From Vibrio maritimus (GTDB lineage Bacteria > Pseudomonadota > Gammaproteobacteria > Enterobacterales > Vibrionaceae), in assembly GCA_003263775.1 (NCBI GenBank), contig JYJJ01000006.1, forward strand, positions 1 to 64,000: DNA of 64,000 nucleotides. Reading direction: 5' to 3'. The position numbers were made by a program, and so were the translations under genes. How positions within the stretch are numbered: position 1 is the stretch's first letter; each line of letters begins with the position of its first letter. Positions 10,077 through 20,719 of the stretch are shown one piece after another. Below the pieces are notes generated by a model, which was not told the origin of the DNA, did not search any database, and saw only the letters and a program-made list of their open reading frames with translations.

Positions 10077-12529
10077 ATGAAACCTGCGCAACAGAAAAAA
10101 TTTGATAAAGCTTCTTTCCAAGAAAGTGTTAAAAAACACCTATCAGCAACTTACGCAACGACAGTAGAAACTGCGACTGAACGTCAGTGGTATCTAGCAA
10201 TGGGTCGTGCGCTTGCTGAGCTAACGACTTTTGACCTGCTTCAAACTGAAGCAGACGAGCGCATCAAGAGCGCGAAAAGTGTTAACTACCTATCTCTAGA
10301 ATTCCTAATCGGTCGTCTAACTGGCAACAACCTAATCAGCATGGGTCTTTACGAGCAAGTAACTGACGCAATGGCTGAGCTAGGCCACAACCTAACTGAC
10401 CTTCTAGAAGAAGAGCGTGACCCATCACTTGGTAACGGTGGTCTAGGTCGTCTAGCAGCATGTTTTATGGATTCATGTGCGGCTCAAGAATTCCCAACTG
10501 TAGCTACGGTCTTCACTACGAATACGGTCTATTCAAGCAATCTTTCGAAAACGGTCGCCAAAAAGAAGCACCAGACGCATGGTGTGGTGTTGAAGGTTAC
10601 CCATGGGAAGTGGCTCGTCCAGAACTAGCACAAGAGATCGGTTTCTTTGGTCACGTTGAAGTTGTAAACGTTGATGGCAAAGAAGTACGTAAGTGGGTTC
10701 CTGGCATGACAGTTAAAGCAATGCCTTGGGATCTTCCAATTGTTGGTTACGAATCTGACACGGTATACCCACTACGTCTTTGGGAATGTCAGGCAATCGC
10801 ACCATTCTCTCTAGAGAGCTTCAACAACGGTGATTACTTCGAAGCACAGCACGCACTAATCGATGCGGGCAACATCACTAAGGTTCTATACCCGAACGAC
10901 AACCACGAGAAAGGTAAGACACTGCGTCTAATGCAGCAGTACTTCCACTCAGCAGCGTCTGTACGCGACATTCTACGTCGTCACGAAGCAGCTGGTTACA
11001 CGCTGGCGGATCTTCCGAAGCAAGAAACCATTCAGCTTAACGATACGCACCCAACAATTGCTATCCCTGAACTCATGCGCATCCTTCTTGATGAGAAAGG
11101 TTTGAGCTGGGATGAGGCATGGGCGATTTCTTCTAAGACTTTCGCATACACAAACCACACGCTACTTCCAGAAGCACTAGAGACTTGGTCTGAGTCGCTA
11201 ATCCAGCGTCTACTTCCACGTCACATGGAAATCATCTTTGAAATCAACCACCGCTTCCTACAAGAAGTACGTGCAATGTGGCCTGGTGATGGTGAGAAGC
11301 AAGCGAAGCTTTCTATCATCCAAGAAGGTTTCCACCGCATGGTTCGTATGGCTAACCTATGTGTTATCGGTTCGTACGCTGTGAACGGTGTAGCTGCACT
11401 TCACTCTGAGTTGGTGAAAGCAGACCTATTCCCTGAGTTCCACGAGATGTACCCGACTCGTCTACATAACGTAACGAACGGTGTTACGCCACGTCGTTGG
11501 TTGAAATTCTGTAACCCAGGCCTATCGGCTCTTATCACTGACAAGATTGGTTCTGAGTGGCCAGCTAAGCTTGAGCAGTTGGAAGGTATCGCGAAATTCG
11601 CTGATGACGCTAAGTTCCAGAAAGACTACATGGCTGTTAAGAAGCAGAACAAACAGCGTCTAGCGGACTGGGTTAAAGAGAACATGGGTATCGAGCTAGA
11701 TACGAATGCTATCTTTGACGTGATGATCAAGCGCCTACACGAGTACAAGCGTCAGCAACTTGATTTGCTACACGTGTTGTCTCTGTACCACCGTCTACTG
11801 AATGACCCAACATTTGATATGACGCCACGCGTTGTATTCTTCGGCTCTAAAGCTGCACCGGGTTACCACCTAGCGAAAGAGATCATCTTTGCGATTAACA
11901 AGGTTGCTGAAAAAGTAAACAACGACCCACGCCTAGGCGGTAAGCTGAAAGTGGTATTCATCCCTGACTACCGTGTAAGCATGGCTGAAATGTTGATTCC
12001 AGCTGCTGACGTTTCTCAGCAAATCTCTATGGCAGGTAAAGAAGCATCTGGTACAGGTAACATGAAGATGGCTCTTAACGGCGCACTCACTATCGGTACG
12101 ATGGATGGTGCTAACGTTGAGATCCGTGAAGAAGTCGGTGACGAGAACATCTACATCTTCGGTCTTGAGGTTGATGGTGTGAAACGCACGAAAGCGGCAG
12201 GTTACAACCCATACGACTTCTACAACGCTGACCCACTACTGAAAGCATCTCTAGACCTACTACTAGGTGAAGAGTTCACTCCAGGTCAACCAGGTCTGCT
12301 ACGTGCAACATACGACAGCCTACTAGATGGCGGTGACCCGTACCTATGTCTTGCTGACTTCGCATCTTACGTGAAGGCGCATGAAGACATGGACGCGCAA
12401 TACCGTGACCAAGCAGGTTGGGCGAAGAAAGCGATTCTAAACACGGCGCTGGTTGGCAAGTTCAGCTCAGACCGTTCGATTCGCGATTACGTGAATAACA
12501 TTTGGAAGCTTGAATCAGTTTCACGCTAA
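10077..12529 (+). CDS. malP: MalP, maltodextrin/glycogen phosphorylase (frameshift)
   Basis: PLP-dependent phosphorylase that releases glucose-1-phosphate from maltodextrins; about 817 residues when repaired. [15 protein letters not shown] is the N-terminal family signature and the PLP lysine sits in [15 protein letters not shown]. Codon use is highly biased, as in well-expressed Vibrio genes. The frame breaks at about 10503 (one base missing): [11 protein letters not shown] reading versus the expected [15 protein letters not shown] strong terminator follows at 12539, then malQ. Confidence 0.95.
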
Positions 12530-12538
12530 CAAAATAAA

Positions 12539-12567
12539 CCAAGGTACCGAAAGGTACCTTGGTTTTT
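12539..12567 (+). terminator. Terminator after malP
   Basis: Ten-bp stem ccaaggtacc / ggtaccttgg with a gaaa tetraloop followed by five T. It may act as an attenuator so that malQ is expressed below malP. Confidence 0.9.
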
Positions 12568-12627
12568 ACTTGAATTAATAATAACCCTACCGATTTGAAG
12601 GTTAAGAGAAGTCCTTCGGAGAGAGCG

Positions 12628-14801
12628 ATGACAGAACAAACAGCATTAAAACAAGTTGCTGAGATGGCAAGAATAGCCGACAGCTACGTAAGTGCGTGGG
12701 GCGATGAAGCCAAAGTTGAGGACGAAACCATTCTTCGTCTGCTTGCGTCTTTAGGCTACGACACGACAAATGATGAATCACTACTAAAATCTGCTGAGAA
12801 AAAGCACAAGAAAGAAGTGCTCGATCCAGTACTGGTTGTTAAAGACGGTGATGCAGTAGAAGTAGAACTTCATTTAGGTGTGAGCGCGAGAGAAAGCGAT
12901 TTCAGCTGGCGTCTAGAGACAGAGCAAGGAGAAGTACTTGAAGGCTATCTTCAATCTCAGATCGTTCGTGATGAACGTGCTGAGGGTGGCCCTTTAGTAT
13001 TTGCGTTACCAAGCAACCTCCCATGGGGTTATCACAAGCTTTACCTAGAGCGTAAGCGCCGTAAAGCACCTTACGAGATGACCCTTATTCGTACACCTCG
13101 TGCATGTTACAAGCAGAGCGCGATTGACGAAGGCAAAAAGCTTTGGGGTCCAAGTATCCAGCTTTACACGCTTCGTACTCAGCATAACTGGGGTATCGGT
13201 GATTTTGGCGACCTTAAACAGCTTGTAGCGGATATCGCTGCACGTGGTGGTGACTTTGTGGGTCTTAACCCAATTCACTCGCTATTCCCAGCAAACCCAG
13301 AAGGTGCAAGCCCATACAGCCCATCTTCACGTCGCTGGTTAAACATTCTTTACATCGACGTAAGCTCTGTTGCGGAATTTGCACTAAGTGCAGACGCACA
13401 ACAAATCGTTGGTGGTTCTGAGTTCCAAGCGCGCCTACAAAAAGCGCGTGAGTCACACTGGGTGAACTACACAGAAGTGGCTGAGCTTAAGATGAGCGTA
13501 TTGCCGCTACTATTCGATGAGTTTAAGACTCGTCACCTAGATAAGCAGTCTGAGCGTGCAAAACTGTTCCTAGACTTCATTGAAGCAGGTGGTGAAAGCT
13601 ACTGCATCAAGCCGCGTTCGATGCGATTCACGCTGAGCTTCATGCAGAAGACAGCAACATGTGGGGCTGGCCAGTATTCCCGGAGAAGTACCGCCGTTTC
13701 GAAAACGCAGCAACTCAGAAGTTCATTGCAGATAACCAAGACAAAGTTCAGCTTTACATGTACTTGCAGTGGATTGCTGATGTTCAAATCAACGAAGCAC
13801 AAGCACTGGCAGAAGAGAAGGGTATGGCAGTAGGCCTATACCGTGACCTTGCTGTAGGTGTGGCAGACTCTGGTTCAGAAACATGGGCAGACAATGGCAA
13901 CCTAGTGATGGATGCGAGCATCGGTGCTCCACCAGATATTCTTGGTCCTTTGGGTCAAAACTGGGGTCTACCGCCACTAAACCCACAAGTACTGCAAGCA
14001 ACGTCTTACGATGCGTACATCCAACTGTTGCGCGCCAACATGAAGCACTGCGGTTCATTGCGTATCGACCACGTTCTTGGTCTACTGCGCCTTTGGTGGA
14101 TTCCAAAAGGTGAGAACGCAACAAAAGGTGCGTACATCTACTACCCAGTAGAAGACATGCTAGCAATCCTAGCGCTAGAGTCACACCGTCATCAATGTAG
14201 CGTTATCGGTGAAGACTTGGGGACTGTGCCTGATGAAATCGTTGAGATCCTTCGTGACGCAGGCGTGCACTCGTACAAGGTGTTCTTCTTCGAAACAGCA
14301 GAAGACGGCGGCTTTATTTCTCCAGAGCACTACGCAGATCAATCTATGTCTGCACTGTGTACGCACGATATGCCAACGCTACGCGGTTTCTGGCACTGTG
14401 ATGATCTGAAGATGGGTCGCGAAATTGGTCTGTATCCAAATGAAGAACAGCTAGCTGGGCTATTTGATGATCGTCTAGTGTGTAAGCAAGGCATTCTAGA
14501 TAGCGTGGCATGGCACGGTTACCTGCCTGAAGGTGTGGGTCGTGATGCAAGCCTTGTCCCTATGGATGCGCACTTAAGCGAAGCGCTACAGCTTCACGTA
14601 GCAGCGGGCTCTTCTGCACTACTTAGTGTTCAGCTAGAAGACTGGCTAGAAATGGACAAGCCTGTAAACATTCCTGGTACGGTTAATGAGTACCCGAACT
14701 GGCGTCGTAAGCTGTCGATGAACCTAGAGGAAATCTTCGCTCAAGAAGGGGTAAATCGCATCGCTAAACGCCTAACGGAAGTTCGCGCGAAAGCAAGCTA
14801 A
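12628..14801 (+). CDS. malQ: MalQ, 4-alpha-glucanotransferase (amylomaltase) (frameshift)
   Basis: GH77 amylomaltase that disproportionates maltodextrins, about 724 residues repaired. I start at ATG 12628 (MTEQTALKQVAEMARIADSY), preceded by ggagag; an upstream TTG in frame has no support. Family features are LYTLRTQHNWGIGDFGDL, the catalytic-domain segment GLNPIHSLFP, RIDHVLGLLRLWWIP (nucleophile region), GEDLGTVPDE and THDMPTLRGFW. The frame breaks at about 13600 (one T missing in GESLLHQAAFDAIHAEL). Works with MalP in the cytoplasm. Confidence 0.95.
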
Positions 14802-14824
14802 ATATAGATTATTGAATCGCTAAC

Positions 14825-14877
14825 AAAGCACGACTCTCTTGGATATTTGTTCTGTCATTTCCAAAGAGTCGTGCTTT
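14825..14877 (+). terminator. Terminator after malQ
   Basis: Long stem aaagcacgactct..ttgga / tcc-aaagagtcgtgcttt with a 15-base loop and a T-rich end; 23 bases after the malQ stop. Confidence 0.8.
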
Positions 14878-14879
14878 TC

Positions 14880-15043
14880 TTCGTTTTGGCGTCTGGCTTA
14901 TATCATTCTCAAATTTATATTGTAAATTGTCGGTGAAATAGGCCAATTGCAATGCAAAATTGGGCGCTTGTCACTTCCCGTACAAGATGTTTCCAGTACA
15001 ATGAAATCTTGCAGATAGCCCGCGTATCGCGGGCTTTTTATTT
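14880..15043 (+). ncRNA. Candidate small RNA or glgB leader ending in an intrinsic terminator
   Basis: Between the malQ terminator and glgB there is a second terminator, stem agcccgcg (15017-15024) / cgcgggct (15028-15035) plus a T run, with no protein-coding gene ahead of it. Upstream are a caagat...atcttg stem-loop and AT-rich promoter-like sequence. It ends about 80 bases before glgB, so it is either a free-standing sRNA or a 5' leader attenuator for glgB. No known RNA family is recognised; the 5' end is a guess. Confidence 0.4.
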
Positions 15044-15123
15044 TGTGCCTCCGACGTCTTTGCCATTGGCTGAGACTTAACAATAAAAAGGGGGGCACAG
15101 TGTTAGGTCGAGGGAGATGAACG

Positions 15124-17307
15124 TTGAACAAAAAAGGGCTTAAAAGACAACAACAGGCGTACGATCGACTCTCGAGTGCATCGTTTGCTGACCCATTCTC
15201 ATTTCTAGGTCCATACCTACAAGATGAGACTCATGCGCTAAGGGTGTGGATGCCCGGCGCGGACGCCGCAACGGTTGTTTTGAAAGATGGCACCAGAATG
15301 CCAATGGTGCGAGACAAAGCATCTGGATTTATCCTTGAATCGGATCTCGATTTACGATTTACCCACTATCAGTTGGCGATCGATTGGAATGGCACCGAGC
15401 AGTTGCTCGATGACCCATACCAATATCACGGCTTGTATGCAGAATATGAAGAATTGCATACACCAAAAGAGATGTATCACCACATGGGTGCGCAATTTAT
15501 TACCCAAGAGCGTGATGGTGAAAACATCGAAGGTACGCGTTTCTTGGTATACGCACCTCATGCATCCGCGGTCAGCCTAGTCGGTAATTTCAACGCTTGG
15601 GATGGTCGTCGTAACCCAATGCAGCGACTTGATTACGGTATTTGGGGACTGTTTGTTCCAAACTTGCCAGAAGGCACTCAGTATAAATTTGAGCTCAAAG
15701 GGCCGGATGGTGAAGGTCTGCCGCACAAAGCGGATCCATGGGGTTTTTATTCTGAGCAATACCCATCATTTTCTTCCGTTACCTATAACCACGATCGCTA
15801 TGACTGGCAAGACAGCTCTTGGCAACAGCGTCCGGTAACAGAAAAACGCAAAGAAGCACTGTCATTCTACGAGCTGCACGCAGGCTCTTGGAAACGCAAT
15901 GACAATGGTGACTTCCTAAATTATCGCGAACTTGCTGATGAACTGATCCCTTACTTGACCGATATGGGCTACACCCATGTTGAATTGATGCCCGTTTCTG
16001 AGCACCCGTTCTACGGTTCATGGGGCTATCAGCCAGTAGGTTTGTTTGCACCGACGAGCCGTTTTGGTTCACCAGATGACTTTAAGTACTTTGTCGACCA
16101 ATGTCACCAAGCTGGCCTTGGCGTAGTGCTTGACTGGGTTCCAGCGCACTTCCCATCGGATGATCACGGCTTAGCGAACTTTGATGGCACGCCACTGTTC
16201 CACGATCCGGATCCACGTCGCGGTTGGCACCAAGATTGGAACTCGTACATTTACGATCTTGGTCGCGAGCACGTTCGTCGTTTCTTGGTATCTAATGCCC
16301 TTTACTGGTTTGAGCAATTCCATATCGATGGCATCCGCGTCGATGCAGTGGCTTCTATGCTGTATCTTGATTACTCACGTAGTCATGATCAGTGGATCCC
16401 AAATGTCGATGGCGGCCGTGAAAACTACGATGCGATTGCGACGTTGAAATGGATGAACGAAGAAGTGTACAAGCACTTCCCGAATGCCATGACGATCGCT
16501 GAAGAATCGACAGCTTTCCCTGGCGTGTCCGCGCCAACCTTTGCTGGTGGTCTAGGCTTTGGGTTTAAGTGGAATATGGGTTGGATGCATGACAGCTTGT
16601 CGTACATTCAAGAAGACCCAGTTCACCGCAAATACCATCACGATACCATTACATTCCCGCTTGTTTATGCACATAGTGAGAACTACGTTCTGTCGCTATC
16701 ACACGATGAAGTAGTGTACGGCAAACGTTCTATCCATAACAAGATGCCGGGCGATGAGTGGCAACAAACAGCGAACCTTCGTGCTTACCTAGGTTACATG
16801 TATGCTCAGCCAGGTAAGAAGTTAAACTTCATGGGTGCTGAGTTCGGTCAAACGGGTGAGTGGAACCATGATGACCAGCTTCAATGGTTCTTGCTTGATT
16901 TTGAGCGCCACCAAGGTGTGAAAGCGCTGACTAAAGACTTGAACTTATTGTATCGCCGTGAAAAAGCGCTGTTTGATCAAGACTCAGATCCGCAAGGTTT
17001 TGAGTGGCGACTACAAGATGCCGCAGAAGCGAGTATTTTAGCGCATGAGCGCATCAGTGAAGACGGCGAACGTGTGCTGGTCGTCAGCAACTTTACGCCA
17101 GTGCCACACGAAGCGTTCCGATTGGGTGTACCGCTAGCGGGTCGCTATGAGCTATTGCTAAACACCGACGACAGCCTCTATGCAGGCAGTGGTTTTGGTG
17201 TGGCTCAGGTTGCAGAAACAGAGGGCATCGAGAGTGAGTCTCAGCCTCAGTCTCTATCACTGCGTCTGCCGCCGCTTTCAACGGTATTCTACAAATACCA
17301 AGGCTAA
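15124..17307 (+). CDS. glgB: GlgB, 1,4-alpha-glucan branching enzyme
   Basis: GH13 branching enzyme, 727 residues. N-terminal CBM48-like domain ([20 protein letters not shown] region), then the TIM barrel: nucleophile Asp in [15 protein letters not shown], acid Glu in [14 protein letters not shown], and SHDEVVYGK. The start is TTG at 15124 with gggag about 8 bases upstream. An ATG at 15118 would read MNVEQKKGLK if the A run at 15128-15133 had one more base, so the exact N-terminus is uncertain given the indel problem here. Confidence 0.95.
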   Translation: MNKKGLKRQQQAYDRLSSASFADPFSFLGPYLQDETHALRVWMPGADAATVVLKDGTRMPMVRDKASGFILESDLDLRFTHYQLAIDWNGTEQLLDDPYQYHGLYAEYEELHTPKEMYHHMGAQFITQERDGENIEGTRFLVYAPHASAVSLVGNFNAWDGRRNPMQRLDYGIWGLFVPNLPEGTQYKFELKGPDGEGLPHKADPWGFYSEQYPSFSSVTYNHDRYDWQDSSWQQRPVTEKRKEALSFYELHAGSWKRNDNGDFLNYRELADELIPYLTDMGYTHVELMPVSEHPFYGSWGYQPVGLFAPTSRFGSPDDFKYFVDQCHQAGLGVVLDWVPAHFPSDDHGLANFDGTPLFHDPDPRRGWHQDWNSYIYDLGREHVRRFLVSNALYWFEQFHIDGIRVDAVASMLYLDYSRSHDQWIPNVDGGRENYDAIATLKWMNEEVYKHFPNAMTIAEESTAFPGVSAPTFAGGLGFGFKWNMGWMHDSLSYIQEDPVHRKYHHDTITFPLVYAHSENYVLSLSHDEVVYGKRSIHNKMPGDEWQQTANLRAYLGYMYAQPGKKLNFMGAEFGQTGEWNHDDQLQWFLLDFERHQGVKALTKDLNLLYRREKALFDQDSDPQGFEWRLQDAAEASILAHERISEDGERVLVVSNFTPVPHEAFRLGVPLAGRYELLLNTDDSLYAGSGFGVAQVAETEGIESESQPQSLSLRLPPLSTVFYKYQG

Positions 17308-17315
17308 ATGAGTTG

Positions 17316-17341
17316 AAGCCCCAGCACTTTGCTGGGGCTTT
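17316..17341 (+). terminator. Terminator after glgB
   Basis: Stem agccccagca / tgctggggct with a short loop, followed by tttgttt. Confidence 0.85.
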
Positions 17342-17383
17342 TGTTTATCACGCTCTGCGAGAGAGGTAGATTCGTTAACGAGT

Positions 17384-18016
17384 ATGAAGACCCGAGATAA
17401 AATCATTCAAGCCAGCTTGAAGCTATTCAATGAGAAAGGCGAGCGCGCCATCACCACCAACCATATTGCCGCCCACCTGGGGATGAGTCCTGGCAATCTC
17501 TATTACTACTTTCGCAATAAAGAAGACATTATCAAGTCGATATTTTCCGACTATATCGCCTACGTCCGTGAGTCCTTTGTTCCGGTATCCAGTGACACAC
17601 CGGCGGAGGTTTACCTGCAGCGCTATTGCGAAGAAGTATTTGGCAGTATCTGGCGCTTTCGTTTCTTCCACGCCAGCATGCCCGAAATCGTGATGCGCGA
17701 TAAAGCCCTGCATCAAGCCTACTTGCAAGCGCATGATGTGTTGGTCGCCAGAGCTCATGAGTCGGTACTTAATCTGCGCCGCGACGGATTTATTGTCATC
17801 GACGACGATCAAATCGATGAGCTAATTGAACTGATGCGCGTCGTTGGTGGCTTCTGGGTGAGCTATTTAATGGCAAACTCAGTGAGCAAGTCGATAACCA
17901 AAGCCGATGTGAATCGCGGCGTTGTTAAGTTTATCGTTTTATTGTGGCCTTATAGTACCGATAAAGGGAAAGAGGTGCTGACTAAGTTGAAATTGAAATA
18001 TAAGACGGTGGGTTAG
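17384..18016 (+). CDS. TetR family transcriptional regulator
   Basis: 210 residues. The N-terminal helix-turn-helix reads KIIQASLKLFNEKGERAITTNHIAAHLGMSPGNLYYYFRNKEDII, a textbook TetR domain; the rest is an all-helical ligand domain with no assignable ligand. ATG 17384 follows gagagaggt. It lies alone after glgB, 77 bases past its stop, with its own terminator ahead, so it is probably not part of the glycogen unit. Confidence 0.9.
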   Translation: MKTRDKIIQASLKLFNEKGERAITTNHIAAHLGMSPGNLYYYFRNKEDIIKSIFSDYIAYVRESFVPVSSDTPAEVYLQRYCEEVFGSIWRFRFFHASMPEIVMRDKALHQAYLQAHDVLVARAHESVLNLRRDGFIVIDDDQIDELIELMRVVGGFWVSYLMANSVSKSITKADVNRGVVKFIVLLWPYSTDKGKEVLTKLKLKYKTVG

Positions 18017-18116
18017 TCGTACTGCGACCCCACTGATTAATTTAGGCATTTCTATTGGTAAAGCGGTACCGCTCTTTAAGTTCCACAAAATGCTTAGCTG
18101 TATCTACATACGTGCT

Positions 18117-18755
18117 TTATAGAGGAACATAGTCAATAAAAAGAGTCATGCCGAAGCAGATCAGAACGGTTCCGGCACCTCGTTCTACTAGGTGAAGGCT
18201 ACGTTTCAAGTTCATTTGTACACGAGGTTGTCCGATCGTCGCTGCAATCAACAGATCCCAAAGTAGAACAGCAAGAAACATCCACACCCCACAAAATATT
18301 TGCTGAACTAGCGTAACTTCATTCCCTAGAATGACTGCCATAAGGCTCATATAGAACAAGGCATTCTTGGGGTTGAGTAATGCTGAATTTAAGCCAAGCA
18401 ATAGTTGTTTTATCGCAGAAGGGGCTTTCTCTTGTTCCGCATCCAAAAGAGCGTCGCTTGCTTTGCTCTTTAGCAACTTAGAACCAATCCACAAAAGATA
18501 GGTAGCGCCCAAGATCTCAACTGCTGAAAAAACGACAGGATTATCACGGATACCAGTCCAACCAAGAATTGCGATCGCTATATAAACGGCATTTCCCAAC
18601 GCGACTCCCAGACAGATAAATCGACTTCCATGCAGTTTATGTCGGATTGAGTGACCAACTATTAAGAAAAAGTCCTGTCCCGGACTCAATATTGCGACGA
18701 AGTGAGCTAAAGCCAGAGCAGGAAAAGCGACAGGGAAAAGGGTTGAAAACAACAT
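18117..18755 (-). CDS. LysE/RhtB family amino-acid exporter
   Basis: Inner-membrane exporter, 212 residues with about six helices. The LysE-family N-terminus is visible as HFVAILSPGQDFFLIVGHSIRHK and the mid-region NPKNALFYMSLMAV is characteristic. The AraC regulator gene lies 49 bases upstream on the same strand, so the two probably form a regulator-exporter unit. The exported amino acid cannot be told. Confidence 0.9.
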   Translation of the reverse strand: MLFSTLFPVAFPALALAHFVAILSPGQDFFLIVGHSIRHKLHGSRFICLGVALGNAVYIAIAILGWTGIRDNPVVFSAVEILGATYLLWIGSKLLKSKASDALLDAEQEKAPSAIKQLLLGLNSALLNPKNALFYMSLMAVILGNEVTLVQQIFCGVWMFLAVLLWDLLIAATIGQPRVQMNLKRSLHLVERGAGTVLICFGMTLFIDYVPL

Positions 18756-18804
18756 TCATGGCTACCTATAGTCAAAATGGTTACCGAACTATAGATTTTT
18801 GGAT

Positions 18805-19644
18805 TCAAGAATTATTGTCGAAAATTGACGTTACTCGTTGAAATTGTCGTGGTGTTGAAGCGGTATAACTAACAAAGGCACGGTGCAGCTGGCTTTGATC
18901 TGAAAAGCCTACTTCAGTGGCAACATCAACGATACTCATACCACACTTCAATAAAAACTTAGCCTTTTCTACACGATTGTTGTTTAAAAATGACTTAGGC
19001 GTTATACCAAATCGGCGTTTGAAGTTTCGAATCAAAGTCTCTTTGGGTCGCTCAAACTCCTGAGACATGACGTCTAAAGAAGGGGGATTAGCAATGTCCT
19101 GCAATAGATAATTTCGCACCTTATAAGCCAACTCGTCGTCATTTTCTTGTTCATCTTGTGGTGAGCAATAACGACTTAATAAACTGAACAAAAAGCTATC
19201 GACTTCTGAGGCAACCTCTTGAGACTCTTGGTTTAGCAGTGAATTAATTAAGCTTGTTAATTTGATATCGTTGTCCATGCTGACAAGTACGTTTTGGTCA
19301 CAAGTATACTGGGTGACTTCATACCCATATAACGTTGAAAGCACATGACAACACCACGCATTGTCGATATAGAGCATATGATAGCTACGAGTCATGCCAT
19401 CTACGGGGTTGCAAGCATGAACAATATTGGGCTCAATAAGAATAATGTCTCCTTTATTGAGGACAATCTGCCCCTCAGGCATAGACAACAAAGTTTGGCC
19501 CGATTCGATAATTCCAATGGATAGCTCTGAGTGGCTGTGAGCTTTGTAACCCTGCTCACTATTATGTGTAGTACGGATGGTCAGATGCGGAATAGTTTTG
19601 CTACTCCAAAAACGCTGATTAATGTCACGAACAGTATTTGCCAC
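18805..19644 (-). CDS. AraC family transcriptional regulator
   Basis: 279 residues. N-terminal cupin sensor (HSHSELSIGIIESGQTLL.. and GDIILIEPNIVHACNP) and C-terminal double helix-turn-helix (SLDVMSQEFERPKETLIRNFKRRFGITPKSF..VATEVGFSDQSQLHRAF). Belongs to the group of AraC regulators found next to LysE exporters. Likely controls the exporter downstream. Confidence 0.9.
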   Translation of the reverse strand: MANTVRDINQRFWSSKTIPHLTIRTTHNSEQGYKAHSHSELSIGIIESGQTLLSMPEGQIVLNKGDIILIEPNIVHACNPVDGMTRSYHMLYIDNAWCCHVLSTLYGYEVTQYTCDQNVLVSMDNDIKLTSLINSLLNQESQEVASEVDSFLFSLLSRYCSPQDEQENDDELAYKVRNYLLQDIANPPSLDVMSQEFERPKETLIRNFKRRFGITPKSFLNNNRVEKAKFLLKCGMSIVDVATEVGFSDQSQLHRAFVSYTASTPRQFQRVTSIFDNNS

Positions 19645-19899
19645 AGTGTAAAGATCCAGTAAAACGATTTAACTATCGTATTTTACAGAACCGCTTTATG
19701 CAACGATAACAATAGGAGTGACTATTCATAATTAAGGGCACCCTTATCGTGGTTGGCACATATAACTATTATGTTTATAAAATTTTGTTATCATTTAAAT
19801 AAAATTTGATAATTTTTCATTGAGTCTCGTCATCCCTATACTTCTCCACATCGAAACGAAACACGAAACAAATAATCAAATCAGTTTTTGGAGAAAGTT

Positions 19900-20391
19900 A
19901 TGAAAATGAATCACGTTGGTATCATGGTTGGCGATATGGACAAAGCGGTAGAGTTCTACACTAAAGCGCTAGGTCTTCGCGTTGTAATGAACAACACTAA
20001 AGTTATCGAAGAGCGCGAATCTGCAATCGGTCGTATGTGTATTGCAGTATTTGGTGAAGGCTTTAAAGGTTTCAACATTGCTCACCTAGTGACAACTGAC
20101 GGTATCGGCGTAGAGTTGTTTGAAATGGTTGACCGCGAAGAGCGTCATAACGTTGACTTTTCTCGCCTAGGTATCTTCCACTTCTGTCTACAGCTTCCAA
20201 AAGAACAGTTTGAATCAGCAATCAAACGTGTAGAAGAGTTCGGCGGTAAAGTACGCATGGATATTCACCGTTACCACCCAGAAGATGATTCTAAACAAGC
20301 ACAAATGGTTTACCTAGAAGACCCGTTTGGTAACCTATTTGAGTTCTACTCTCACTCTTACGAAGACACTTACGCTTCTGATTACGAGTAA
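19900..20391 (+). CDS. VOC (glyoxalase/bleomycin resistance) family protein
   Basis: 163 residues. I choose ATG 19900 because ttGGAGAAAG precedes it; a TTG 12 bases upstream is in frame but lies in the ribosome site. The fold is clear: HVGIMVGDMDKAVEFYTKALGLRVV, later IFHFCLQLP, and the C-terminal metal-site strand YLEDPFGNLFEFYSH. Members are metal-dependent lyases, dioxygenases or binding proteins; the substrate is unknown. Biased codon use suggests good expression. A terminator follows at 20421. Confidence 0.85.
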   Translation: MKMNHVGIMVGDMDKAVEFYTKALGLRVVMNNTKVIEERESAIGRMCIAVFGEGFKGFNIAHLVTTDGIGVELFEMVDREERHNVDFSRLGIFHFCLQLPKEQFESAIKRVEEFGGKVRMDIHRYHPEDDSKQAQMVYLEDPFGNLFEFYSHSYEDTYASDYE

Positions 20392-20719
20392 TGCTCTTAA
20401 TTGATGAGTGAAAATTTTAATGCCCACGAGAACAAGATCTCGTGGGCATTTTGGTTCTGTGGCCTAAATGACTTTTGGACATTTCCGTGCCAGTGATTTT
20501 GCTAAGTTAGAGAACAATCAATAACTACAGGTATTGTAAAGTGAGTTTTAGGTAGCAATCGCAAGCAATAGGCTTGTGCTAGCTAAAACACTATCTTTTG
20601 TTTGTTAGTGCGCACAATGAGGAGTTATGTCGTCAGCGGACATTACTGTTGTCCTATTTCTCACTCGCTAGTGGTCTGTCGAGTCATTAGTATTCTGAGA
20701 ACCAATTTGTGAGGTTCTC
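20392..20719 (+). promoter_or_regulatory. Region upstream of mdtL with start-codon hairpin
   Basis: 328 bases without a supported gene. It contains the VOC terminator and, at 20697-20719, a 7-bp stem GAGAACC / GGTTCTC (loop aatttgtga) whose right arm ends at the base before the mdtL ATG and overlaps its gagg ribosome site. A 32-codon ORF (ATG about 20610) is seen but has no support. Confidence 0.5.
20421..20453 (+). terminator. Terminator after the VOC gene
   Basis: Stem tgcccacgaga / tctcgtgggca around acaaga, followed by ttttgg. Confidence 0.85.

Noticed and set aside
15118..15126. ATG 15118 as the glgB start
   Set aside because: In the sequence as given it runs into a stop after 8 codons; it would work only with one more A at 15128-15133, so TTG 15124 is kept.
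20610..20705. Thirty-two-codon ORF upstream of mdtL as a leader peptide (by analogy with tnaC)
   Set aside because: No Trp codon context, no tryptophanase gene and no similarity that I can see.
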